This document shows, in pieces, positions 58,172 through 64,000 of a stretch of DNA of 64,000 nt. The notes under the pieces are model-generated. The model was not told where the DNA came from, made no database searches, and worked only from the letters and a program-made list of their open reading frames with translations. The position numbers were made by a program, and so were the translations under genes. Numbering within the stretch: position 1 is the first letter of the stretch; each line of letters begins with the position of its first letter. Source of the DNA: Rhodopseudomonas rhenobacensis (GTDB taxonomy: Bacteria; Pseudomonadota; Alphaproteobacteria; Rhizobiales; Xanthobacteraceae); the NCBI RefSeq assembly GCF_014203125.1, contig NZ_JACHIH010000006.1, forward strand, positions 62,001-126,000, given 5' to 3'.

Positions 58172-58195
58172 TGCCATTTGATTTTGCGCGCTACA
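58172..58195 (-). repeat. right terminal transposase site R1
   Basis: On the minus strand it starts TGTAGCGCGCAAAATC and ends ATGGCA. It matches L1 at 21 of 24 positions. The plus strand ends CA, directly followed by the GATCG duplication. Confidence 0.93.
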
Positions 58196-58200
58196 GATCG
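58196..58200. repeat. 5-bp target-site duplication, right copy
   Basis: GATCG directly after the right prophage end, matching 15804-15808. Confidence 0.9.
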
Positions 58201-58269
58201 ATATCTGGTAAAGGGTCGGCTTGCCTTGAAACGCTTCGGGAAAAAGGCAAAAAGCCTGTCGGGAATTAC

Positions 58270-58346
58270 TGGTCGGAGTGGCAGGATTCGAACCTGCGAC
58301 CCCTGCGTCCCGAACGCAGTGCTCTACCGGGCTGAGCCACACTCCG
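58270..58346 (-). tRNA. tRNA-Pro (anticodon CGG)
   Basis: A 77-base tRNA with the acceptor stem CGGAGTG/CACTCCG, discriminator A and encoded CCA. The D arm contains GGCTCAGCCCGG. The anticodon arm is CTGCG-TTCGGGA-CGCAG, giving CGG, which reads CCG proline codons. The T arm contains GGTTCGAATCC. It is transcribed leftward towards the right end of the prophage, 75 bp away. The prophage is not integrated into the tRNA. Confidence 0.97.
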
Positions 58347-58413
58347 ACAGTGGCCGGCTTATAGCCAAGGGTTTCGCACTCCGCAAGCAGGCGAATTGAG
58401 GATTGGAATTTAG

Positions 58414-59397
58414 ATGAAACTGGACCTTGCGACGGCGATCGTCGCCGCCGGCGACGACGGGGTGGCAAAAGCCGCGAAATGCCTGCAGGACGGCGGTCTG
58501 GTGGCGTTTCCGACCGAGACGGTCTACGGCCTCGGCTGCGACGCGGCCAATGCCGGCGCGATCGCGCGGCTGTATCAGGCCAAGGGCCGGCCGTCGTTCA
58601 ACCCGTTGATCGCCCATGTGGCGGATCTGGCGGCGGCCGAGCGGATCGGCCGATTCGACGGCGACGCGTTGAAGCTCGCCGCGGCGTTCTGGCCGGGGCC
58701 GCTGACGCTGGTGGTGCCGAAAGCTGAGAACTGCCCGGTCGCCGATCTCGCCACCGCCGGCCTCGATACCGTGGCGATTCGGGTGCCGGCGCATCCGGTG
58801 GCGCAAGCCATTCTGCGCGGCTTCGGCGGCGCCGTGGTGGCGCCGTCGGCGAATCGCTCGGGCCACGTCTCGCCGACCACCGCCGCGCATGTCCATGCCG
58901 ACCTCGACGGCCGCATCGAGCTGATCGTCGATGGCGGGCCGGTGTCGGTCGGCGTCGAATCGACGATTGTTGCGTGTTTCGACCAGCCGGTGCTGCTGCG
59001 TCCCGGCGGTCTGCCGCGCGAAAAGATCGAGGCCGTGCTCGGCCGCGCGCTGGCGATGCCCGTGGCTTCCGATCCGGCGCGGCCGCTGGCGCCGGGCATG
59101 CTGGCGTCGCATTACGCGCCCCGAACGAAAGTGCGGCTGGAGGCGACTGGCGTGGAGCCCGGCGAGGCGCTGCTGGCGTTCGGCGCGGCGGCGCTGCCGG
59201 GCGTCGATGCGACGACCGTGGTGATGAACCTGTCGGCGCAGGGCGATCTGGCGGAAGCCGCCGCCAATCTGTTCGGTTATCTGCGCGCGCTCGACGCCCG
59301 GGGCGCCGCCGGCATCGCGGTGATGCCGGTGCCGCGCCACGGGCTCGGCGAAGCCATCAACGACCGCCTCCGCCGCGCCGCGCTGCCGCGGGGGTGA
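58414..59397 (+). CDS. threonylcarbamoyl-AMP synthase (Sua5/TsaC type)
   Basis: A 327-residue Sua5-type enzyme that makes threonylcarbamoyl-AMP for the t6A37 tRNA modification. The N-terminal YrdC domain has GGLVAFPTETVYGLGCDAAN, KGRPSFNPLIAHV and APSANRSGHVSPTTAAHV, and STIV after GVES. The C-terminal Sua5 domain (about 205-325) includes APGMLASHYAPRT. It starts 67 bp from the divergent tRNA-Pro gene. Full length. Confidence 0.95.
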   Translation: MKLDLATAIVAAGDDGVAKAAKCLQDGGLVAFPTETVYGLGCDAANAGAIARLYQAKGRPSFNPLIAHVADLAAAERIGRFDGDALKLAAAFWPGPLTLVVPKAENCPVADLATAGLDTVAIRVPAHPVAQAILRGFGGAVVAPSANRSGHVSPTTAAHVHADLDGRIELIVDGGPVSVGVESTIVACFDQPVLLRPGGLPREKIEAVLGRALAMPVASDPARPLAPGMLASHYAPRTKVRLEATGVEPGEALLAFGAAALPGVDATTVVMNLSAQGDLAEAAANLFGYLRALDARGAAGIAVMPVPRHGLGEAINDRLRRAALPRG

Positions 59398-59464
59398 GGC
59401 ACGTTGCGAGACCGACACTCGGCAACGCTGCGCGTGTGCCGCGCCGCGCTCTGCCACAATCAGC

Positions 59465-59618
59465 CGTCATTCCGGGGCGCGAGGCCGAAAGGCCGAGCGA
59501 ACCCGGAATCCAGTATTCCAGGGCGGTGATTACTGGATCCCGGGTTCACTCGCGGCTCACGCCGCTCCTGCCCCGGGATGACAGCTTGTTACTTGCGCTC
59601 TCGCGCCCCGGAATGACG
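59465..59618. repeat. dispersed palindromic repeat, CGTCATTCCGG family
   Basis: Begins CGTCATTCCGGGGCGCGAGG and ends CCCCGGAATGACGG, with inner pair GAACCCGGAATCCAGTA / TACTGGATCCCGGGTTC. It is the fourth member of this family in the window. Between 59398 and 59681 no gene is visible. Confidence 0.83.
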
Positions 59619-59681
59619 GCTTGGTTTTGGCTTGGTCGCACGCAATTCGGTTCGGCGGCGTCCAATCACCCGAAGTCGCCT

Positions 59682-60653
59682 TCAATGCATCCGCGGCTTC
59701 TTCAGAAACCTGTTGCGGTCGGACGACACCAGTTCGACATCGAAAGTGTCGCCGCCGCGGTACAGCGTCAGCGGCACGTCGACGCCCGCGGTGCCGAGCG
59801 ACCAATATTTGCGATAGAACTCTTCCGAGCTCGACACCTTCTCGCCGCGCACCGCCAGAATCACGTCGCCGGTCTTTAACTCGGCGCGCGCCGCCGGCCC
59901 CTTCGGCGCGATGCCCACCACCACGATCTTGTCCTCGATCTCGGCGGAATACAGCCCGAGCCAGGGCCGCGGCGCGGCGTTGACCTTGCCGAATTTGCGC
60001 AGATCCTCGAGGATCGGCTTCAACAGGTCGATCGGCACGATCATGTTGAGATGTTCGTCGCGGCCGGAATGTTCGCGCTCGATCTGCAGCGAGCCGATCC
60101 CGATCAATTCGCCGGCCTCCGAGATCAGCGCCGCGCCGCCCCAGTTCGGATGCGCCGGGGTGGTGAAGATCGCCTCGTCCAACAGATATTCCCAATAGCC
60201 GGCGAATTGCTGCTTGGCGGCGATCTGCGCCGCCACCGAGCGTTCGGGGCCACCGACGCCGCCGACCACGACGCGGTCGCCGACCGAGGCCGCCGCCGAA
60301 CTGCCGAGCGGCAGCGGATCGACGTCGAGCTCGCCCAGCGCCTGCACCAGGCCGAAGCCGGAGTCCTGGTCGAAGCCGAGCGCGTGGCCCTCGACGATGC
60401 GGCCGTCGCCGAGATGCAGCCACACCGTCTGCGCCTCGGTGATCAGATAGCCGATGGTCAGCACCAGCCCGTGATCGATCACCACGCCGTTGCCGGCGCG
60501 CTCGACGCCGAGCGTGTCGGCGGTGAAGGCGTCGCCGGGGATGATGGAATGCAGCCCGACCACCGAGCTCAGCACGTGGTCGAGGTCGAAGCTGTAATCC
60601 TCGGCGCGCGGCTGCGCCGAGGCGGGGACTTTCCAGGCGGTCAATGATGGCAT
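59682..60653 (-). CDS. HtrA/DegP-like protein, apparently catalytically dead
   Basis: A 323-residue protein with a trypsin-like domain (about 25-215) and a C-terminal PDZ domain (about 225-320: RPWLGLYSAEIEDKIVVVGI, GPAARAELKTGDVILAVRGE). By my alignment with HtrA motifs the catalytic His position is Tyr69 (LTIGYLI for LTNNHVV), the Asp position is Gly99 (DQDSGFGLV) and the Ser position is Trp171 (PNWGGAA for GNSGG). There is no signal peptide. The remaining fold is well preserved, so it is probably a non-proteolytic scaffold or sensor. Followed upstream by a small membrane protein on the same strand. Confidence 0.85.
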   Translation of the reverse strand: MPSLTAWKVPASAQPRAEDYSFDLDHVLSSVVGLHSIIPGDAFTADTLGVERAGNGVVIDHGLVLTIGYLITEAQTVWLHLGDGRIVEGHALGFDQDSGFGLVQALGELDVDPLPLGSSAAASVGDRVVVGGVGGPERSVAAQIAAKQQFAGYWEYLLDEAIFTTPAHPNWGGAALISEAGELIGIGSLQIEREHSGRDEHLNMIVPIDLLKPILEDLRKFGKVNAAPRPWLGLYSAEIEDKIVVVGIAPKGPAARAELKTGDVILAVRGEKVSSSEEFYRKYWSLGTAGVDVPLTLYRGGDTFDVELVSSDRNRFLKKPRMH

Positions 60654-60690
60654 CGCGGGTCTCCCACTTCGGCTTAAAGATAGGTGTCGT

Positions 60691-60819
60691 TCAGCGCGTT
60701 ACCAGCAGGTAGCCGCCGACGACCAGGATCGTGGCGAGCAGAAAGATCGCGCCCAGCACCGCGATCACGATCGCCGCCAGATCGTGGGCCTCCAACCATC
60801 GTCGTAACGCATTCACCAT
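60691..60819 (-). CDS. 42-residue single-pass membrane protein
   Basis: A short gene starting ATG GTG and encoding MVNALRRWLEAHDLAAIVIA followed by VLGAIFLLATILVVGGYLLV and TR. It has one amphipathic N-terminal helix and one long membrane helix. It is on the same strand as the HtrA-like gene and ends 37 bp before it, so the two may be co-transcribed. No strong Shine-Dalgarno is seen. Function unknown. Confidence 0.6.
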   Translation of the reverse strand: MVNALRRWLEAHDLAAIVIAVLGAIFLLATILVVGGYLLVTR

Positions 60820-61020
60820 TCGCTTCGTCCGTCATGCACATTGTCTCTGCGGGAGGATACCAAACGCTTGATTCGTCGTCGCGCCCAACATTGCGGCGTC
60901 GCTGCGGCAATGAGGTCGGGAAGTCGGCTTGACAGCGGCGGTGATCCGCAGCCTGAATCGCCACGATGCGCCCCGCGCGATGCGGCGGGCAGCCGTTCGC
61001 GCAGACATCGGCCGTACCCA

Positions 61021-61695
61021 ATGGACTTGTCAGACCTCGACTGGTTGCAGCGCTTTCCGCCGCTTTCGGATCTGGCGCCGAACGAGCGCGCGCCGCTGAT
61101 CGGCGGCGCGGTGGCGATGCAGCTGCCGGCCGGCGCCACGGTGTTCGCGCCGGATCAGCCGTGCGGCTATTTCATCATGGTGTGCGAAGGCCAGGTGCGG
61201 GTCTATCAGCTCGACGCCGACGGCAACGAGATCGTGCTGTACCGGCTCGGTCCCGGCAGCATGTGCATCCTGACCACCCTGGCGCTGCTCGCCGACACCC
61301 ATTACAGCGCCTTCGCGGTGACCGAGACCCCGGTGCACGCCATCGGGCTGCCGGCTGCGACCTTCCACGATCTGATCGGGCGCTCGGCGCGGTTTCGCAG
61401 CTTCGTGTTCAACGCCCAGGCGGCGCGGATGGCCGATCTGATGCGGGTGATCCAGCACGTCGCCTTCGCCTCGATCGAGTCGCGGCTGGCGGCGCGGCTG
61501 TTGGCGCTGGCCGCCAACGGCCACGACGTCGCCATCACCCATCAGCAGCTCGCCGCCGAGATCGGCAGCGCCCGCGAGGTAGTCAGCCGGCAGCTGAAAT
61601 GCTTCGAAAAGCGCGGCTGGGTCAGCCTCGGCCGCGGCCGGGTCGAATTGCGCAACGCAGCCCCGTTGCGCGCCGCGGCGCAGCCGGCACGGTGA
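61021..61695 (+). CDS. Crp/Fnr-family transcriptional regulator
   Basis: A 224-residue regulator. The cyclic-nucleotide-binding-like barrel (about 30-130) includes GATVFAPDQPCGYFIMVCEG and YRLGPGSMCILTTLALLADT. A dimer helix is followed by the HTH ITHQQLAAEIGSAREVVSRQ, LKCFEKRGW. The recognition helix E-x-x-S-R suggests an Fnr-type target. The N-terminal four-cysteine Fe-S cluster of Fnr is missing. It is followed closely by DUF2892 and AhpD-like genes, its likely targets. Confidence 0.9.
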   Translation: MDLSDLDWLQRFPPLSDLAPNERAPLIGGAVAMQLPAGATVFAPDQPCGYFIMVCEGQVRVYQLDADGNEIVLYRLGPGSMCILTTLALLADTHYSAFAVTETPVHAIGLPAATFHDLIGRSARFRSFVFNAQAARMADLMRVIQHVAFASIESRLAARLLALAANGHDVAITHQQLAAEIGSAREVVSRQLKCFEKRGWVSLGRGRVELRNAAPLRAAAQPAR

Positions 61696-61716
61696 CTTGA
61701 TCGGTGACTTGGTCAC
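61692..61716 (+). promoter_or_regulatory. repeated GTGACTTG motif with GTGAC-TTG-GTCAC dyad
   Basis: GTGACTTG occurs at 61692 and again at 61704; the second copy completes the palindrome GTGACTTGGTCAC (61704-61716). It lies across the stop of the Crp/Fnr gene and 60-84 bases before the DUF2892 start. It may be the regulator's own site, although it does not match the canonical TTGAT-N4-ATCAA well. Confidence 0.35.
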
Positions 61717-61775
61717 AGACCGCGGGCGGCCTGCGCCCTATCCCTGCTGCATTGGCTCTCAATCAGGAGGAAATC

Positions 61776-61967
61776 ATGAGCACGAATGTCGGAATGATCG
61801 ATCGCGCGCTGCGCGCCCTTGTCGGCCTGGCGCTGATCGGCTGGGCGCTGACCGGCGGCCCGATCTGGGCCTGGATCGGCGTGGTGCCGCTGCTCACCGC
61901 GGCGCTCGGCTTCTGCCCGGCCTATACGCTGATCGGCCTCAACACCTGCCCGGCGAAGAAGGGCTAA
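61776..61967 (+). CDS. DUF2892 small membrane protein
   Basis: A 63-residue protein of DUF2892, the membrane domain also found at the end of YgaP. It has MSTNVGMIDRALRALVGLAL, the second segment PIWAWIGVVPLLTAALGFCP and the end LNTCPAKKG. Two Cys residues near the C-terminus (FCP and TCP) are typical. The AGGAGG before the ATG fixes the start. Confidence 0.87.
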   Translation: MSTNVGMIDRALRALVGLALIGWALTGGPIWAWIGVVPLLTAALGFCPAYTLIGLNTCPAKKG

Positions 61968-62197
61968 GCACGGTCGCGGGCCACCCAGGCCAGCGCTCCA
62001 TCCAAGCGTGCCCCGGACGCAGCGCAACGCGCCGCTCTTGCGGCGTGGTGCGATGCAGAGCCGGGGCCGTGACGGATGTTGCCCTCGTAACGGTCCCGGC
62101 TCACGACGCAGCGCAGCACCGCGGCCGGGACACGGTGCCGAAAGCCGCGGCAGTCTGGTATGGCTGAAGCGTCGTCACCTTTGTCAGGAAGACTTGC
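61968..62197. other. intergenic repeat-bearing stretch
   Basis: No gene is visible. It contains GC-rich repeat units including the GTAACGGTCCCGG copy at 62086-62132. An RBS-like AGGAAG precedes the AhpD-like gene. Confidence 0.6.
62086..62132. repeat. short dispersed repeat, GTAACGGTCCCGG family
   Basis: Related to 8056-8112: GTAACGGTCCCGG at one end and GGCCGGGACAC at the other, around GCAGCGCAGCACCGC. Confidence 0.65.
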
Positions 62198-62560
62198 ATG
62201 CATAAGAACTGGATCGACGTGACCGCCGAGTTGTCGGTCGCGCTGAAGGAAGTCCGCGGCGGCGCGCCCGAGGTGATGAAGGGCTTCGCCGCCATCGCCC
62301 AGGCGGCGCTGAAGGCCAACGCGCTCGACACCAAGACCAAGGAATTGATCGCGCTGGCGATCGCGGTCGCCACCCGCTGCGACGGCTGCATCGGCTTTCA
62401 CGCCGAGGCCGCGGTGAAGCACGGCGCCAGCCGCGACGAGGTGATGGAAACCATGGGCATGGCGATCTACATGGGCGCCGGGCCGAGCGTGATGTATGCC
62501 GCCCAAGCGGTGGAAGCCTACGACCAGTTCGCCAAGCGCAAGGCCGCCGCGGCGGAGTAG
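62198..62560 (+). CDS. AhpD-like carboxymuconolactone decarboxylase family protein
   Basis: A 120-residue CMD/AhpD-family protein. The redox motif CDGCIGFHAEAA (Cys-x-x-Cys with the downstream His) is intact. KTKELIALAIAVATR and GASRDEVMETMGMAIYMGAG are family blocks. AhpD acts as an alkylhydroperoxidase or disulfide reductase. With the Crp/Fnr regulator and DUF2892 protein upstream it suggests a redox or nitrosative response cluster. Confidence 0.88.
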   Translation: MHKNWIDVTAELSVALKEVRGGAPEVMKGFAAIAQAALKANALDTKTKELIALAIAVATRCDGCIGFHAEAAVKHGASRDEVMETMGMAIYMGAGPSVMYAAQAVEAYDQFAKRKAAAAE

Positions 62561-62604
62561 CTCGTTCCTTGTGGAGTTGTGGAGTTGTGGCGTAGGCGAC
62601 GCGG

Positions 62605-62850
62605 CTTCCTTCCCTCTCCCCGCTTGCGGGGAGAGGGTGGCGTGACAAGCGAAGCTTGTCGCGTCGGGTGAGGGGGCGCCGCGTTATGCCGAGACGCGGG
62701 GGGGGGGGGGGGGGGCGGGGGGGCGGGGGGGCCCCCCCCCGCCGCGTTATGCCGAGACGCCCCCTCACCCGACCCCGCTTCGCTTGCGCTACGCGGGGTC
62801 GACCTCTCCCCGCAAGCGGGGAGAGGTGAGGTCAGTGCTCATGTGAGCGT
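62605..62850. repeat. inverted dispersed repeats with embedded poly-G/poly-C tract
   Basis: CCCTCTCCCCGCTTGCGGGGAGAGG near 62612 and an inverse-type CCTCTCCCCGCAAGCGGGGAGAGG near 62804 flank two direct copies of GCCGCGTTATGCCGAGACG (about 62678 and 62741). Between these copies lies a run of mostly G (62698-62731), then nine or ten Cs. The homopolymer looks like a sequencing or assembly problem in a repeat rather than natural DNA. No gene is visible in 62561-63009. Confidence 0.75.
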
Positions 62851-63009
62851 CAGGCCACAAAGCAAACGACCTCCTTCCGCCCCACCTTAAAAGCATTCCA
62901 TTCTATTCTACCGCTGCCCCCTTGAATCCGCGCGGGCGATGGTGGATTGCTGCCCGCGTTAACATCCGATTAGGATGTCTCGGGGTGCCAGCGATGGCAG
63001 GGGGCGGGA

Positions 63010-63501
63010 TTGACGACGGCTCGACGGCACAGCCAGCTCGGTCGTAACGGCACGCGACGGCCGGTTGCCCGGCACGGCGCGGGCCTCGATCTGCCGCGCG
63101 CGGTCGCCAAGCGGGCGGCTTTGTCTGCCGCTGCGCTGCGCCGCGCTGCCCGCCTTTCGCTGATCTGGTTCACCGCCTTCGCGCTGATCTTCCAGACCAC
63201 GCTGGCGCTGGCGGCGCCGGTTGCCGGCGCTGCGCAGCCCGACGCGCTGGGGCTGTCGGCGCTGTGCGATTCCGGCTTTGCTCACGCCCCCGCCGATTCC
63301 GGCGATCACGGCGTCGCGCCGCATATCAAATGCATCGCCTGCGTGATCGGGCACAGCCTGGCGCCGCCGGTGCCGTTGCCGGCGCTCGTCCCGCTGCCGA
63401 GCCTGGTCGATACCGCGCCGAGTTGGCGGCTGTCCGCCGCGGTGCCGCGCGGAGCTCCTGTCGCCTCACACTCCGCCCGCGGACCACCCGCCGCGATCTA
63501 A
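63010..63501 (+). CDS. DUF2946-like protein
   Basis: A 163-residue protein with a long basic N-terminus, a membrane/signal segment (LSLIWFTAFALIFQTTLALA) and the DUF2946 hallmark HIKCIACVIGHSLAPPVP near residue 105. The C-terminal end is Pro/Ala-rich. DUF2946 proteins often lie beside TonB receptors for metals or near copper genes, and one follows here. The TTG start is supported by a GGGGGCGGGA purine run; a shorter TTG start near 63121 cannot be ruled out. Confidence 0.75.
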   Translation: MTTARRHSQLGRNGTRRPVARHGAGLDLPRAVAKRAALSAAALRRAARLSLIWFTAFALIFQTTLALAAPVAGAAQPDALGLSALCDSGFAHAPADSGDHGVAPHIKCIACVIGHSLAPPVPLPALVPLPSLVDTAPSWRLSAAVPRGAPVASHSARGPPAAI

Positions 63502-63674
63502 CTCCCGAACGCCACGCCGATGTGCCGCTGCTCGCGGCCGCGTGGCTTCGGCCGTTGATCGCCGCCGCGCGAAGCCGATCCGCCTTGCTGGTGGGGCAGT
63601 TTCGCAAAAAAACCATCGTCCCGCGGGCCGTGACGCGCTGTGGCGCGCCTGCAAACACCCCTTGAGTCCTCATC

Positions 63675-64000
63675 ATGCTGTCCAGCTCACCCGCCGGCAC
63701 TCGCCGCGTTCTCCTTACGACCAGTGCCATCCTGTCGCCCGGTTTCGCCGTGCTGCTGTCCAGCGGTTTGCTGGCGGTGGCCGCCGCGCCGGCCGCGGCG
63801 CAGACTGCCGTCTCGATGCCGACCATCGTGGTTGAGGGCACCAAACCGAAGCCCAACCGGCAGGCGCAGCGCTCCGCCGCGCCGCGTCGCACCGCCGTCG
63901 CGCCCGCACCCGCGCCGGTCCCCGAAGGCCCGGTGGTGCCGGCCGACAGCACGACGATTTCCGCCGCCACGGCGACGTCGCGCAGCCTCTCCACCAGCGA
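63675..64000 (+). CDS. TonB-dependent receptor, N-terminal part (runs off the window)
   Basis: The first 108 codons of an outer-membrane receptor. It has a signal peptide (AILSPGFAVLLSSGLLAVAA, cleavage after AAAQ), then the TonB-box-like TAVSMPTIVVEGTKPKPN, a Pro/Ala linker (VAPAPAPVPEGPVVPAD) and ISAATATSRSLSTS where the plug begins. The stop lies outside the window. Together with the DUF2946 gene just upstream a metal (perhaps copper) or siderophore ligand is possible; unproven. Confidence 0.75.
   Translation, partial: MLSSSPAGTRRVLLTTSAILSPGFAVLLSSGLLAVAAAPAAAQTAVSMPTIVVEGTKPKPNRQAQRSAAPRRTAVAPAPAPVPEGPVVPADSTTISAATATSRSLSTS

Larger units (their letters stand above)
15809..58195 (+). mobile_element. 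Mu-like transposable prophage, complete, 42,387 bp
   Basis: Both ends are defined by inverted repeats that begin TG and end CA, with a 5-bp GATCG duplication outside. The gene order is that of Mu: repressor and Ner, transposase, MuB-type ATPase, GemA, Mor/C activator, lysis, terminase (gp28), portal (gp29), gpF, I/Z protease and scaffold, capsid, baseplate V/W/J/I, fibres, sheath, tube, E/E', tape measure, U, X, D and a Com-methyltransferase pair. Every expected module is present with no obvious frameshift or nonsense mutation, so it may be inducible. The contractile tail marks it as a myovirus. It does not disrupt a host gene. Confidence 0.96.

Noticed and set aside
58196-58350. The tRNA-Pro gene as a phage integration site (attB).
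   Set aside because: The prophage has Mu-type TG/CA ends and a 5-bp duplication, and lacks a site-specific integrase. The tRNA gene is 75 bp away and intact, so the proximity is chance.

Overview
The window is GC-rich and looks like chromosome from the Rhodopseudomonas/Bradyrhizobium group. The clues are the protein families (TIGR02301, DUF930, DUF2946, DUF2478 next to modD/modE, a NifO-like protein) and several copies of the dispersed palindromic repeats common in that group (CGTCATTCCGG...CCGGAATGACG and CGTCATTGCGAG...CTCGCAATGACG). The assignment is by recognition only.

Left host arm (1-15808). Housekeeping genes come first: a NUDIX hydrolase, a SRAP-domain DNA-crosslink protein, a DUF930 protein, a GNAT acetyltransferase, a D-2-hydroxyacid dehydrogenase-type flavoprotein and ilvD. 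A molybdenum/nitrogen-fixation-linked island follows (8235-12489). It holds two paralogous DUF2478 genes flanking divergent modD and a short modE-like regulator, with one good and one diverged ModE-box-like dyad, then a YqeB/EF2563-type molybdoenzyme accessory gene and a NifO-like gene. Next are two secreted Cys-rich-repeat proteins and, divergent from them, a PepSY protein with an OmpR-type response regulator and a sensor kinase.

Centre (15809-58195). This is an apparently complete Mu-like transposable prophage of 42,387 bp. Its ends can be placed to the base: TGTARCGCGCAARATC-type terminal inverted repeats starting TG and ending CA, flanked by a 5-bp GATCG duplication. It sits between the sensor-kinase gene and a tRNA-Pro(CGG) gene. 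The order is: leftward secreted protein and c-type repressor; rightward Ner, ParB-like protein, MuA-like DD35E transposase and MuB-like ATPase; small early genes including a DnaA-domain-IV protein, DUF3164 and GemA; a single Mor/C-family activator; lysis genes (amidase, holin candidate, Rz/Rz1); packaging and head genes (DUF2730, DUF3486, an ASCH-domain insert, terminase, portal, gpF, protease/scaffold I/Z, capsid); tail and baseplate genes of a contractile-tailed phage (fibres, sheath, tube, E/E' with a -1 frameshift site, tape measure, U, X, D); an RlpA-like protein; and a Com homologue overlapping a DNA methyltransferase.

The most interesting regulatory signal is a 12-bp dyad, TGACA-N2-TGTCA, found three times. 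It lies exactly where Mu has Plys, PI and PP, each time at nearly the same distance from a TA of a -10-like hexamer. It is a good candidate for the binding site of the single Mor/C-like activator.

Right host arm (58196-64000): tRNA-Pro, a Sua5/TsaC-type enzyme, an HtrA-like protein that appears to have lost all three catalytic residues, a 42-residue membrane protein, a Crp/Fnr regulator followed by a DUF2892 protein and an AhpD-like protein, a repeat region with a suspicious poly-G/poly-C tract, a DUF2946 protein and the start of a TonB-dependent receptor that runs off the end.
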